Below the pieces are notes generated by a model. That model saw only the letters and a list, made by a program, of their open reading frames with translations, ran no database searches and was not told where the DNA came from. A stretch of 64,000 nt of DNA from Streptomyces sp. 6-11-2. GTDB lineage: Bacteria > Actinomycetota > Actinomycetes > Streptomycetales > Streptomycetaceae. Where the stretch lies: the NCBI RefSeq assembly GCF_006540305.1, contig NZ_BJOR01000001.1, forward strand, positions 2,294,001 to 2,358,000. Direction: 5' to 3'. Position 1 is the first letter of the stretch. The number at the start of each line of letters is the position of its first letter. Below are positions 24,123 to 33,188 of this stretch, in pieces. A program made the translations under genes and the position numbers.

Positions 24123-26378
24123 TCAGTCCTCGGTCGCTTCTCCCGCGGGCTCCCGGCCTGCGCAGATGGCGAGAACATCCGATCCGTACCGGCGGAGCTT
24201 GCGCATCCCCACTCCGGGGATGCGGGCCAGTTCACGCTCGTCGTCCGGGACGGTCTCGGCGATCGCCATCAAGGTCTTGTCGGTGAAGACGCAGAAGGCG
24301 GGCTGTCCGCTGCGCCCCGCCTGGCCCGCCCGCCACTCGCGCAGCCGCTCGTACAGGCCCTCGTCCATGTCGGAGGGGCAGCCCTCGCAGCGCATCAGCT
24401 TCATCTCGCCGGCGTCGGCGAGCGTGCGGCCGCAGACCCGGCACCGGGCCGGGGTGCGCTGTGTGCGCCGCGGGGCGGGCGCTCCCCGCGTCCCCACGTC
24501 CGCGGTGAAGCCGCGCTCGATGCCCCCGGAGCCGCCGGGCGCGGTACGGCCCGCCGTACCGGCAGAGCCGGGGCGCAGCCCGTCGAGGAAGCGGCTCGGG
24601 CGGCGGCTGGGACGGCCGCCGGGCGAGCGGGACAGCGACCAGGAGACGTGCAGCCGCTCGCGCGCGCGGGTGACGCCCACGTAGAGGAGCCGGCGCTCCT
24701 CCTCGATCTGTTCGTCGGTTCTGGCGTAGGTGATGGGGATCATGCCCTCGGCGACGCCGACCAGGAAGACGACGTCCCACTCCAGGCCCTTGGCCGAGTG
24801 CAGGGAGGCGAGGGTGACGCCCTGGACCGTCGGGGCGTGCTGGGCGTTCGCCCGCTCGTCGAGTTCCGCCACGAGGTCGCCGAGCGTCGCGCCCTGCCGG
24901 ACGGCGGCGAAGTCCTGTGCGAGGTTCACCAGGGCGGCCAGCGACTCCCAGCGTTCCCTGACCGCGCCGGAGCCGGCCGGCGGCTGCGGGGTCCAGCCCT
25001 CCCCCGACAGCACGGCACGCACCTGTGAGGGCAGGTCGACGGCGTCGTCGAGGAGGGAGTCGTTGCCGCCGAAGCGTGCGGCGGCCCGCAGGGCGACGCC
25101 GGCCTTGCGCACCTCGGGCCGGTCGAAGAAGCGCTCCGCGCCGCGCAGCTGATAGGGCACGCCGACGTCGGCGAGGGCCTGCTCGTAGGTCTCGGACTGG
25201 GCGTTCGTCCGGAACAGGACGGCGATCTCGCTCGCCGGGACGCCGGAAGCGATGAGGTCGTGGATGCGGTGGGCGGCCCCCTCGGCCTCGGCGGGCTCGT
25301 CGGTGTACTCCGTGTAGGCGGGCTCGGGGCCGGGGGCGCGCTGGGAGACCAGTTCCAGCCGGTGGTCGGCGGCCCGGCCCCGGGCCTGGGCGAGCAGTCC
25401 GTTGGCGAGGTGGACGACCTGCGGGGTGGAGCGGTAGTCGCGGACCAGCTTGACGACGGTGGCGCCGGGATGACGGGTGCGGAAGTCGAGCAGGTGGTCG
25501 GGGGTCGCTCCGGTGAAGGAGTAGATCGTCTGGCTGGCGTCGCCGACGACGCACAGGCTGTCGCGGTCACCCAGCCACAGCTCCAGCAGGCGCTGCTGGA
25601 GCGGGGAGACGTCCTGGTACTCGTCCACCACGAAGTGCTGGTACTGGGCGCGGACCTGTTCGGCGACGTCGGCCCGGTCCTGGAGGACGGCGACGGTCAG
25701 CAGCAGGACGTCCTCGAAGTCGATGACCGAGCGGGCCCGCTTGAGGTCCTCGTACACCGAGTACAGCTGGGCGATCTCGGCCGGGTCGCGGGGGGCGGTG
25801 CGGCCGTCCTTCGCGGCCGCGAGGGCGTAGTCGGCAGGGACGGTCTGGGTGACCTTGGACCACTCGATCTCGGCGGTGACGTCCCGCAGCTCGCCCCGGT
25901 CCAGGCGGATGCGGCAGGCGGCGGCCGCGTCCGCGACGAGCTGGATCTTGCGATCGACGAGCCGGGGCATGGCGCCACCGATCGCTTTCGGCCAGAAGTA
26001 CTGCAACTGCCGCAGGGCGGCGGAGTGGAAGGTGCGGGCCTGCACGCCGTGCGCGCCGAGCTGGCGCAGCCGGCCCCGCATCTCCCCCGCGGCACGATTG
26101 GTGAAGGTGACGGCCAGCACGCTGGAGGGCTGGAGGACACCCGCGCGCACTCCATAGGCGATGCGGTGGGTGATCGCCCGGGTCTTGCCCGTGCCGGCGC
26201 CGGCCAGGACGCACACCGGCCCGTGCAAGGACGTGGCCACCTCGCGCTGCTCGGGGTCCAGCCCGTCGAGCACCGCGTCGGCGGAGTCCGGGACCCGAGG
26301 GAAGAGCGGGGAGTGCGTTGCTGCTGTCACACAGCCATGCTGCCAGGTCGCCGTGGGAGCCATGAGCCGGTTGTCCAC
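24123..26378 (-). CDS. uvrD2: UvrD2-type DNA helicase with tetracysteine and HRDC domain
   Basis: About 751 aa. SF1A motifs: Walker A VLAGAGTGKTRAITHR (about residue 56), Walker B DEYQDVSPLQ, QTIYSFTGA, and GVTRARERLHVSW near residue 585. A tetracysteine CRVCGR...CEGC (about 655-680) joins a C-terminal HRDC domain (ELARIPGVGMRKLRRYG), the architecture of mycobacterial UvrD2, a 3'-5' helicase in DNA repair. GTG at 26378 has AGGGG upstream and a -10-like TTAGTA; GTG at 26330 is the alternative start. It is divergent from the mycoredoxin gene. The frame is complete and the motifs intact. Confidence 0.93.
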   Translation of the reverse strand: MDNRLMAPTATWQHGCVTAATHSPLFPRVPDSADAVLDGLDPEQREVATSLHGPVCVLAGAGTGKTRAITHRIAYGVRAGVLQPSSVLAVTFTNRAAGEMRGRLRQLGAHGVQARTFHSAALRQLQYFWPKAIGGAMPRLVDRKIQLVADAAAACRIRLDRGELRDVTAEIEWSKVTQTVPADYALAAAKDGRTAPRDPAEIAQLYSVYEDLKRARSVIDFEDVLLLTVAVLQDRADVAEQVRAQYQHFVVDEYQDVSPLQQRLLELWLGDRDSLCVVGDASQTIYSFTGATPDHLLDFRTRHPGATVVKLVRDYRSTPQVVHLANGLLAQARGRAADHRLELVSQRAPGPEPAYTEYTDEPAEAEGAAHRIHDLIASGVPASEIAVLFRTNAQSETYEQALADVGVPYQLRGAERFFDRPEVRKAGVALRAAARFGGNDSLLDDAVDLPSQVRAVLSGEGWTPQPPAGSGAVRERWESLAALVNLAQDFAAVRQGATLGDLVAELDERANAQHAPTVQGVTLASLHSAKGLEWDVVFLVGVAEGMIPITYARTDEQIEEERRLLYVGVTRARERLHVSWSLSRSPGGRPSRRPSRFLDGLRPGSAGTAGRTAPGGSGGIERGFTADVGTRGAPAPRRTQRTPARCRVCGRTLADAGEMKLMRCEGCPSDMDEGLYERLREWRAGQAGRSGQPAFCVFTDKTLMAIAETVPDDERELARIPGVGMRKLRRYGSDVLAICAGREPAGEATED

Positions 26379-26379
26379 A
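26371..26379 (+). other. DnaA-box consensus match at the uvrD2 start
   Basis: TTGTCCACA, the preferred Streptomyces DnaA 9-mer, overlaps the proposed uvrD2 start codon. It is an isolated copy; a role in titrating DnaA or regulating uvrD2 is only possible. Confidence 0.4.
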
Positions 26380-26546
26380 GGCAGCCCCTGCGGTCGTACT
26401 AATGCCGCGCGCTGACGCGGCGCCGCGCGTCCTCGTGCCGCGCGTCACGCCCTGCCGCATACCCCCGGTGGGAATGCCGGAGCGATGGCGTACGTTCCTT
26501 CCCTGCGACGAATACGTCCCCGAGCCGCCGAAGGAGCGCGAGAGAC

Positions 26547-26789
26547 ATGCCGGGCACTGTGACGATGTACAGCACCACGTGGTGCGGCTACTGCCGCCGG
26601 CTGAAGAGCCAGATGGACCGCGAGGGCATCGCGTACACCGAGATCAACATCGAGCAGGACCCGGAGTCCGCGGACTTCGTCGAGAAGGCCAATGGCGGAA
26701 ACCAGACGGTTCCCACCGTGCTCTTCCCGGACGGTTCGACCCTGACGAACCCGTCGCTGGCCCAGGTCAAGGAGAAGGTCGGCGCCTGA
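26547..26789 (+). CDS. mrx1: Mycoredoxin (glutaredoxin-like protein)
   Basis: 80 aa, a minimal thioredoxin fold: MYSTTWCGYCRRLKSQMD with the CGYC redox site at residues 13-16, and the cis-Pro and binding loop GGNQTVPTVLFPDGSTL. Actinobacterial proteins of this type are mycoredoxins that reduce mycothiol mixed disulfides, using mycothiol rather than glutathione. ATG at 26547 follows AAGGAG. It sits between uvrD2 and nudC, as in M. tuberculosis (Rv3198A), and ends at a strong terminator shared with nudC. Confidence 0.93.
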   Translation: MPGTVTMYSTTWCGYCRRLKSQMDREGIAYTEINIEQDPESADFVEKANGGNQTVPTVLFPDGSTLTNPSLAQVKEKVGA

Positions 26790-26815
26790 TCACGGCGCGC
26801 CGCACCGCAGACGCC

Positions 26816-26853
26816 GAAGGCGGCCTCCCCGGCATCCCGGGAAGGCCGCCTTC
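26816..26853. terminator. Bidirectional terminator between mrx1 and nudC
   Basis: GAAGGCGGCCT... / ...AGGCCGCCTTC with an inner CCCGG/CCGGG pairing forms one long stem, between convergent genes. Confidence 0.8.
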
Positions 26854-26870
26854 TCGTCGTCCAAGGGGCC

Positions 26871-27815
26871 TCAGACGGCGCTCCTCGTCGGCAGCGGCTT
26901 GCCGTACCAGAGCTCGATGAGCCGGGCCGCGATGGAGATGCCGTAGGGCGGCAGGACCTCGCCGGACTCGAAGGCCGCGCGCAGTTCCTCGCGGGAGAAC
27001 CAGCGCGCCTCGTGGATCTCGTCGCCGTCGACGGCGATCTCGGTCGAGAGGGCGTGCGCCATGAAGCCCAGCATGAGGCTGGAGGGGAACGGCCAGGGCT
27101 GACTGGCGACGTACTCGACCTCGCCGACGGTGACGCCCACCTCCTCGTGGACCTCGCGGCGCACCGACTGCTCGATGGACTCCCCGGGCTCGACGAAGCC
27201 GGCGAGCGTGGAGAAGCGGCCCTCGGGCCAGTGCACCTGGCGGCCGAGCAGGATGCGGTCCTCCTCGTCGGTGACCGCCATGATCACGGCGGGGTCGGTG
27301 CGCGGGTAGTGCTCGGCGCCGCAGGCCGGGCAGCGGCGGATGTGTCCGGCCGCGGCGATCACGGTGCGCTCGCCGCAGCGGGAGCAGAAGCGGTGCAGCC
27401 GCTGCCAGTTCTCCAGGGCCACCGCGTGCGCCATCAGGCCGGCGTCCCGGGGTGACAGCAGCAGGCCGGCCTCGCGCAGGCCGGCCGGGCGGGCGGACTG
27501 GTCCATGCGGCCGGGCAGGGAGTCCTTCTGGAGGGCGAAGTAGCTGACGCCCTCCGCGTCCGTGCCGAGGAAGTAGCGGTGCGCCTCGGTGAGGGGCGCC
27601 TCGAAGGAGGGCGTCGTGACCAGTTCGGTCCGGCCGTCGGGTGTCTCGTCGATCAGGGCCTGACCGCCGGAGACCACGAAGCAGCGCGTCGAGGGGTGGC
27701 TCCACGCCGCGGCGAGCCAGGCCTCGTCGAGCCGGTGGTGGGCGGCCCGGTCGATGCCGCTGGGCGCGGTGAGCGAGATGGGTCGGTCGGCGGTGTGGTC
27801 GGTCCAGGTGGTCAC
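26871..27815 (-). CDS. nudC: NADH pyrophosphatase NudC
   Basis: 314 aa. The zinc ribbon CSRCGERTVIAAAGHIRRCP (about residues 148-167, with a fourth Cys in CPACG) precedes the Nudix box GFVEPGESIEQSVRREVHEE (about 212-231, ending VGV). NudC hydrolyses NAD(H) to NMN(H) and AMP and removes NAD caps from RNA 5' ends. Downstream YVASQPWPFPSSLMLGF is the conserved SQPWPFPxS signature of the family. GTG at 27815 has GGAAG before it; a TTG at 27827 is also open. It is convergent with mrx1. Confidence 0.95.
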   Translation of the reverse strand: MTTWTDHTADRPISLTAPSGIDRAAHHRLDEAWLAAAWSHPSTRCFVVSGGQALIDETPDGRTELVTTPSFEAPLTEAHRYFLGTDAEGVSYFALQKDSLPGRMDQSARPAGLREAGLLLSPRDAGLMAHAVALENWQRLHRFCSRCGERTVIAAAGHIRRCPACGAEHYPRTDPAVIMAVTDEEDRILLGRQVHWPEGRFSTLAGFVEPGESIEQSVRREVHEEVGVTVGEVEYVASQPWPFPSSLMLGFMAHALSTEIAVDGDEIHEARWFSREELRAAFESGEVLPPYGISIAARLIELWYGKPLPTRSAV

Positions 27816-27969
27816 GGGTGCTTCCAACTCCCCCGGTGCAACGGTTGTTTCGGCGGCGGTTCAGCGGGACGTGCGGCAGGAGGCGTCTGCGTCCGGCGGG
27901 GCCGGGGGGCACGGGACGGCCTTACCAGTGTGCGCCCGGCACGACACCGCCCGGGCCGCTGGGCGCCCG

Positions 27970-29373
27970 TCAGGGCGCATCGTGCCAGTGCTCCGCGAGG
28001 TCGCCCCACAGGTACGCGCTGGTCTCGACGCCCTTGAGCAGGAGGTCGAGCTCGACCTTCTCGTTCGGCGCGTGCCAGCCGTCGGAGGGGACGGAGATGC
28101 CCAGGAAGAGGACGGGCGCGCCGAGTACCTCCTGGAGGTCGGCGGCCGGGCCCGAGCCGCCCTCGCGCGTGAAGCGGACGGGAGCCTCGAAGGCGCGGCC
28201 CATGGCACGGACCACGGACTGCAGGGCCGGGTGGTCCAGCGGCGTCAGGCACGGGCGCGTGGCCGCGCCGAACACGATCTCGTGCCGTATCCCCGCGGGC
28301 ACCTGCTCGGCGGCCCAGGCGCGGACGGCCTTCTCGATGTGGTCGGGGTCCTGGCCGGCGACCAGGCGGAACGACAGCTTGACCATCGCCGTGGAGGGGA
28401 TGATCGTCTTGCTGCCGGGGCCCTGGTAGCCGCCGCCGATGCCGTTGACCTCGGCGGTGGGGCGGGCCCAGATGCGCTCCAGGGTGGTGTACCCGGCCTC
28501 GCCGTGGGTGGCGTACGACTTGGCGGTGCGCACCCACTGCTCCTCGGCGAACGGCAGCTCGGCGAAGAGCCGGCGCTCCCGGTCGGTGAGTTCCACGATG
28601 CCGTCGTAGAAGCCGGGGACGGCCACGCGCGCGTGCTCGTCGTGCAGGGCGGCGACCAGGCGGGCGGCGGCGGTCGCCGGGTTGGGCACCGCGCCGCCGA
28701 AGGAGCCGGAGTGGATGTCCTGGTCGGGTCCGTACAGCCGGATCTCGCACTCGGCCAGGCCGCGCATTCCGGTGCACACCGTGGGGGTGTCCGCGGACCA
28801 CATACCGGTGTCGGAGACGATCACCGCGTCGGCGGCCAGGCGCTCCGCGTGCTCTTCGACGAGCGCCCGGAAGTGCGGGGAGCCGGACTCCTCCTCGCCC
28901 TCGATCAGCAGCTTCAGGTTGACGGCCGGGGCGGTGCGGCCGGTCGCGGCGAGGTGGGCGCGGACGCCGAGTGTGTGGAAGAACACCTGGCCCTTGTCGT
29001 CGGCCGCCCCGCGCGCGTAGAGGCGGCCTTCGCGAACGACGGGCTCGAAGGGCTCGCTGTCCCAGCCGTCCTCGCGAGCGGCGGGCTGGACGTCGTGGTG
29101 GCCGTAGACGAGGACCGTGGGGGCCTCGGGGTCGTCGGAACGCCACTCGGCGAAAACGGCGGGGGCACCCGGGGTGGGCCAGACCTCGGTGGTGGTGAAA
29201 CCGGTCTGCCGGAGTTTGCCGGCGAGCCAGTCGGCGCTGCGCCGTACATCGGGCGCGTGGTCGGGCTGGGCCGACACGGACGGGATGCGCAGCCATTCGG
29301 CGAGGTCGTCGAGGAAGGCGGTGCGGTGCTGCTCGATGTACGTACGGACGGCGCTGTCCGGGGTCTGGCTCAT
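27970..29373 (-). CDS. M20-family dipeptidase/metallopeptidase
   Basis: 467 aa. M20A zinc-peptidase motifs: VLVYGHHDVQPA (metal His and Asp, about residue 82), LLIEGEEESGSPH with the general-base Glu-Glu (about 150), VSDTGMWSADTPT with a metal Asp, and the C-terminal SDGWHAPNEKV with the last metal His. A dimerisation domain lies between. Such enzymes cleave dipeptides such as Cys-Gly or beta-Ala-His; the exact substrate is not evident. ATG at 29373 has CGGAG upstream; the frame is open to 29424. It begins 10 bp after adnB ends and is probably co-transcribed with adnAB. The link to repair, if any, is unknown. Confidence 0.9.
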   Translation of the reverse strand: MSQTPDSAVRTYIEQHRTAFLDDLAEWLRIPSVSAQPDHAPDVRRSADWLAGKLRQTGFTTTEVWPTPGAPAVFAEWRSDDPEAPTVLVYGHHDVQPAAREDGWDSEPFEPVVREGRLYARGAADDKGQVFFHTLGVRAHLAATGRTAPAVNLKLLIEGEEESGSPHFRALVEEHAERLAADAVIVSDTGMWSADTPTVCTGMRGLAECEIRLYGPDQDIHSGSFGGAVPNPATAAARLVAALHDEHARVAVPGFYDGIVELTDRERRLFAELPFAEEQWVRTAKSYATHGEAGYTTLERIWARPTAEVNGIGGGYQGPGSKTIIPSTAMVKLSFRLVAGQDPDHIEKAVRAWAAEQVPAGIRHEIVFGAATRPCLTPLDHPALQSVVRAMGRAFEAPVRFTREGGSGPAADLQEVLGAPVLFLGISVPSDGWHAPNEKVELDLLLKGVETSAYLWGDLAEHWHDAP

Positions 29374-29383
29374 GGCTCCGAGC

Positions 29384-32300
29384 CTATCGGCCCGCGGTGG
29401 CTTCCCGTTCGGGCGGTTCGTCACACTGCGGCTCGGCGTGCGGCTCCCCCGTCAGCAGCCGTTCCAGCTCGGCGCGGCCCGGGAGGTCGTCGTGCCGCAC
29501 CACCTCGCCGGTGCGCACGTAGACGAACGCGGCCGTGACACGGTCCAGGGGGATGCCCCGCTGTTCGGCCCAGCCCAGCCGGTACACGGCGAGCTGGAGC
29601 GGGTCCGCCGTGCGGGAGCGGAGCGTCTTCCAGTCCACGATCTCGTACGTCGCCCGCTCGCCGTCACCCTCCTTGTAGACGGCGTCGATACGGCCCCGGA
29701 CGACACGGCCGGCGAGAGCGAGCTGGAAGGGCGCTTCGACGCGATGGGGCGTGCGGTGGGCGTACGGGGTCCGTTCGAAGGCCTCCTTGAGGGCTTCGAG
29801 GTCGCGTTCGTCGGCGATCTCGGCGTCGCCGCCGGGCAGTTCGCCGGGCTCCAGCATGGGCAGCGTCAGCTCTTCGAAGCGGGATTCCACCCAGGCGTGG
29901 AAGCGGGTGCCACGGCGGGCGGCCGGTTGCGGGGGGCGCGGCATGGGGCGCGCGAGTTCCCGCGCGAACCCGTCGGGGTCGGCGGCCAGGTGCAGCAGCT
30001 GCGACGCGGTCAGGGTCGTCGGCAGGGGTACGTCGGTGACGGTCTGCCGGGCGCGCCGTAGTTCACCGCTCAGCGCTTCGAGGTCGCGGTCCCAGGAGGC
30101 GACCATGCGGGCCTCCTCCGGGGTGAGGGGGCTGGATCCGGGTGCACGGTCCGGGGCACGGTCCGGGTCGGGGTGCGCGGTGTGCCGGCGTGCGGGCGGG
30201 GGCGCGGTGCGGCGGTCGGGTGGGGGCGCCTGGTGCGGGACGGTCGGGCGTTCGCCGCTCCAGGAGTCCCAGTCGTCGGTGTCCTCCTCGAAGGAGTTGT
30301 CGTCGCCGAAGGAGGTGTCGTCTTCGAAGGGGGCGTCCTCACCGAAGGGGTCCTCCTCGCCGAAGGGCGGCGCGTCGTCGTACGGAGGCACCTCGTCGTG
30401 CAGAGGTACGTCGTCGCGTAGAGGCACTTCGTGGAGTGGAGGTGCGTCGTCCTGCGGCGCCGCGGGCCAGTCGGGGTCGTCGTGGGACGTGGGGTCGTGC
30501 GTGGCCTCCGGGTGGCCGTTCGCACCGGCGGCGAGGTCCTCCAGGTGGGCGAGGACGATCGCGGCGGCCTCACGGCGGCGGGCCAGGGCGGCCTCGTCCA
30601 GCGGCAGGGGCCACACCTGGTCGGCCGTGGCCCGGTGCAGGGCCGGGTTCTCCTCGTCCTCCCCGGGCTCGTCCGCCCAGGCCTCGATCTCGCCGTGACC
30701 GGCGGCGCAGTGGTCGTACAGGGCCTGAAGGAACGCGGACGGGCCGCGTGGCCGCTTCTGGCTCGGGCCCCACCAGTGGCCGGAGCCGAGGAGCAGGGAG
30801 CGGGGGCGGGTGAAGGTGACGTAGCCGAGGCGCAGCTCCTCGGTGTGCTGGTGGTCCTTCAGGGCCTCGTGGAAGGCCTTCATGCCGCGCGCGTCCCAGC
30901 CGTCGATGTCGGGGAGGGTGTCGGCGTCGCCGCGCAGGGCGTGCGGCAGCACCTTGCCCTGGCTGGTCCACTTCTCCCGGCCCTGCCCGCTGGGAAAGGT
31001 GCCGGTGACCAGGCCGGGGACGGCGACGACGTCCCACTCCAGGCCCTTGGACCTGTGCGCGGTGAGCACCTTGACGGTGTTCTCGCCACCGGGCAGCGCG
31101 TTGTCGAGGCCCTTCTCGTACTGGGCGGCGGTGCGCAGGAAGCCGAGGAAGGCCAGCAGGCTCGCCTCGCTCTCGTTCACGGCGAAGGATGCGGCGATGT
31201 CCAGGAAGTTCGCCAGGGTCTCGCGGCGGCGGGCGGCCAGGGCGTGCGGGGAGGCCGACAGTTCCACCTCCAGACCCGTGACGGCCAGGACGCGGTGCAG
31301 GACGTCCATCAGCGGGTCGGACAGTGAACGCCGCAGGTCGCGCAGTTCGGCGGCGAGCCGGGCGAACCGCACGCGCGCGTCCGGGGAGAACGGCAGCCGG
31401 TCGTCGTCCCCGGCGCCGTCCAGGGGCGTTTCGAGGAAGGTGTCGAGAGCGTCCGCGAGCGAGATCACCTCGGCCGGGTCGACGCCCTCGACGGCCTCGG
31501 CGAGCCGGCTGTCGGGGTCGTCCACGCGCGCGTGGGCGACGAGCAGTCTCGCCCGGCGGCCCAGGAGCGCGAGGTCGCGCGGGCCGATGCGCCAGCGCGG
31601 GCCGGTGAGCAGCCGTACCAGCGCGGCGTTGGCGCCGGGGTCCTGAAGAACCTCGCAGACCGCGACGAGGTCGGCGACCTCGGGCAGGTGCAGCAGCCCG
31701 GACAGGCCGACCACCTCGACCGGGACGTCACGGGCGACCAGGGCACCCTGGATCTCGGCGAAGTCGCCCGCCGTACGGCACAGGACGGCGATCTCGCCGG
31801 GTGCGGTCCCGGTCCCCACGAGGTGGGCGATGGAGTCGGCGACCCAGTCGATCTCCTCGGCGTGGGTGGGCAGCAGCGCACAGCGCACCAGGCCGTCACG
31901 CTCCGCGCCGGGGGCCGGACGCAGTGCCTCCACGCCCGCGTGCATGGCGCGCAGGGGTTCCGCGAGGCCGTTGGCGAGGTCGAGGAGGCGGCCGCCGCTG
32001 CGACGGTTCTCGCTGAGGGCCTGGCGGGTGGCGGGGCGGCCGTCGGCGTGCGCGAAGTGCTCGGGGAAGTCGTCGAGGTTGGCGACGGAGGCGCCGCGCC
32101 AGCCGTAGATCGCCTGGCAGGGGTCGCCGACGGCGGTGACGGGGTGGCCGGTGCCGTCGCCGAAGAGACCGGCCAGCAGGATGCGCTGGGCCACGGAGGT
32201 GTCCTGGTACTCGTCGAGCAGGACCACCCGGAACTCCTCGCGCAGGACGCGGCCGACCTCCGGCAGGCGGGCGAGCCGTGCGGCCAGGGCGATCTGGTCG

Positions 32301-33022
32301 CCGAAGTCGAGCAGGTCGCGCTCGCGTTTGGCGGCCCGGTAGCGGAGCACCAGCTCGGCCAGTTCCCGGCGGGCGGCGGCCGTCTCCGGGACCTTGCGCA
32401 GGTCGGCGTTGGTGAGCTTGGTGCCTTCCAGGGTGCGCAGCAGCCCGGTGTCCCAGGCGCTCAGGTCCTCCGGGCGTACGAGGTGTTCGGCGAGCTCGGC
32501 GTCGAGGGCCAGGAGGTCGCTCACCAGGTCCGGGAAGGAGCGGGCCAGCGCCGGGTAGGGGCCGGGGGCCTCGCGCAGCACGCGCGCGGCGAGCTGGTAG
32601 CGGGTGGCGTCGGCGAGCAGGCGGGCGGTGGGTTCGAGCCCGATGCGCAGCCCGTGGTCCTTCAGCAGACGGCCGGCGAAGGCGTGGTAGGTGGAGATCA
32701 GCGGCTCGCCCGGCGGGTTGTCGGGGTCGATGGCCTCGGGGTCGGTGACGCCGGCCCTGATCAGGGCCTTGCGGACACGTTCGGCGAGTTCGCCGGCGGC
32801 CTTGTTGGTGAAGGTCAGCCCGAGGACCTGCTCGGGGGCGACCTGTCCGGTGCCGACCAGCCACACCACGCGGGCCGCCATCACGGTCGTCTTGCCGGAG
32901 CCGGCGCCGGCCACGATCACCTGCGGGGCGGGCGGCGCGATGATGCAGGCCGTCTGCTCCGGGGTGAACGGGATCCCGAGGAGCTCCTTGAGCTGCTCGG
33001 GATCGGTGATACGGGCGGGCAC
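29384..33022 (-). CDS. adnB: AdnB-like UvrD/REP helicase-nuclease
   Basis: About 1212 aa. An N-terminal SF1A motor (VIVAGAGSGKTTVMAARV, Walker B VVLLDEYQDTSVAQ, ending GYVTFTRPRSLLLGSG) is followed by a C-terminal RecB-type nuclease (RGTRFHAWVESRF, GRIDAVYKEGDG, YEIVDWKT, LQLAVYRLGWA). With AdnA it would form the heterodimeric motor-nuclease that resects double-strand breaks in actinobacteria. Between the domains, about residues 855-965, lies an Asp/Glu/Pro-rich degenerate repeat (LHEVPLRDDVPLHDEVPPYD and similar). GTG at 33022 is chosen; the frame opens at 33052, and no SD is convincing. It lies 162 bp after adnA, with 31-bp repeats between. Confidence 0.9.
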   Translation of the reverse strand: MPARITDPEQLKELLGIPFTPEQTACIIAPPAPQVIVAGAGSGKTTVMAARVVWLVGTGQVAPEQVLGLTFTNKAAGELAERVRKALIRAGVTDPEAIDPDNPPGEPLISTYHAFAGRLLKDHGLRIGLEPTARLLADATRYQLAARVLREAPGPYPALARSFPDLVSDLLALDAELAEHLVRPEDLSAWDTGLLRTLEGTKLTNADLRKVPETAAARRELAELVLRYRAAKRERDLLDFGDQIALAARLARLPEVGRVLREEFRVVLLDEYQDTSVAQRILLAGLFGDGTGHPVTAVGDPCQAIYGWRGASVANLDDFPEHFAHADGRPATRQALSENRRSGGRLLDLANGLAEPLRAMHAGVEALRPAPGAERDGLVRCALLPTHAEEIDWVADSIAHLVGTGTAPGEIAVLCRTAGDFAEIQGALVARDVPVEVVGLSGLLHLPEVADLVAVCEVLQDPGANAALVRLLTGPRWRIGPRDLALLGRRARLLVAHARVDDPDSRLAEAVEGVDPAEVISLADALDTFLETPLDGAGDDDRLPFSPDARVRFARLAAELRDLRRSLSDPLMDVLHRVLAVTGLEVELSASPHALAARRRETLANFLDIAASFAVNESEASLLAFLGFLRTAAQYEKGLDNALPGGENTVKVLTAHRSKGLEWDVVAVPGLVTGTFPSGQGREKWTSQGKVLPHALRGDADTLPDIDGWDARGMKAFHEALKDHQHTEELRLGYVTFTRPRSLLLGSGHWWGPSQKRPRGPSAFLQALYDHCAAGHGEIEAWADEPGEDEENPALHRATADQVWPLPLDEAALARRREAAAIVLAHLEDLAAGANGHPEATHDPTSHDDPDWPAAPQDDAPPLHEVPLRDDVPLHDEVPPYDDAPPFGEEDPFGEDAPFEDDTSFGDDNSFEEDTDDWDSWSGERPTVPHQAPPPDRRTAPPPARRHTAHPDPDRAPDRAPGSSPLTPEEARMVASWDRDLEALSGELRRARQTVTDVPLPTTLTASQLLHLAADPDGFARELARPMPRPPQPAARRGTRFHAWVESRFEELTLPMLEPGELPGGDAEIADERDLEALKEAFERTPYAHRTPHRVEAPFQLALAGRVVRGRIDAVYKEGDGERATYEIVDWKTLRSRTADPLQLAVYRLGWAEQRGIPLDRVTAAFVYVRTGEVVRHDDLPGRAELERLLTGEPHAEPQCDEPPEREATAGR

Positions 33023-33090
33023 CTCACAGAGGCTAGCGGCGGGCACTGACAATCCGTGCCAGATGGCCGCCGGGGTCGAAAGACGTGCAG

Positions 33091-33188
33091 GTCAGCACAG
33101 GTGGTGCCGTTCGTCACGCGGGTCAGCACGGATGGTGCCGCTCGTCACGCGGGTCAGCACGGATGGTGCCGCTCGTCACGCGGGTCAC
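33091..33188. repeat. Three tandem 31-bp repeats between adnA and adnB
   Basis: Units beginning GGTGCCGYTCGTCACGCG start at 33103, 33134 and 33165 with a strict 31-bp period; only one or two bases differ, and a partial unit precedes them. The last unit overlaps the adnA stop. The period is not a multiple of three and there are no spacers, so it is neither a coding repeat nor CRISPR. Confidence 0.85.

Noticed and set aside
33091..33188. Tandem 31-bp repeats as a CRISPR array
   Set aside because: There are no unique spacers between units and no cas genes in the window; the units are directly adjacent.
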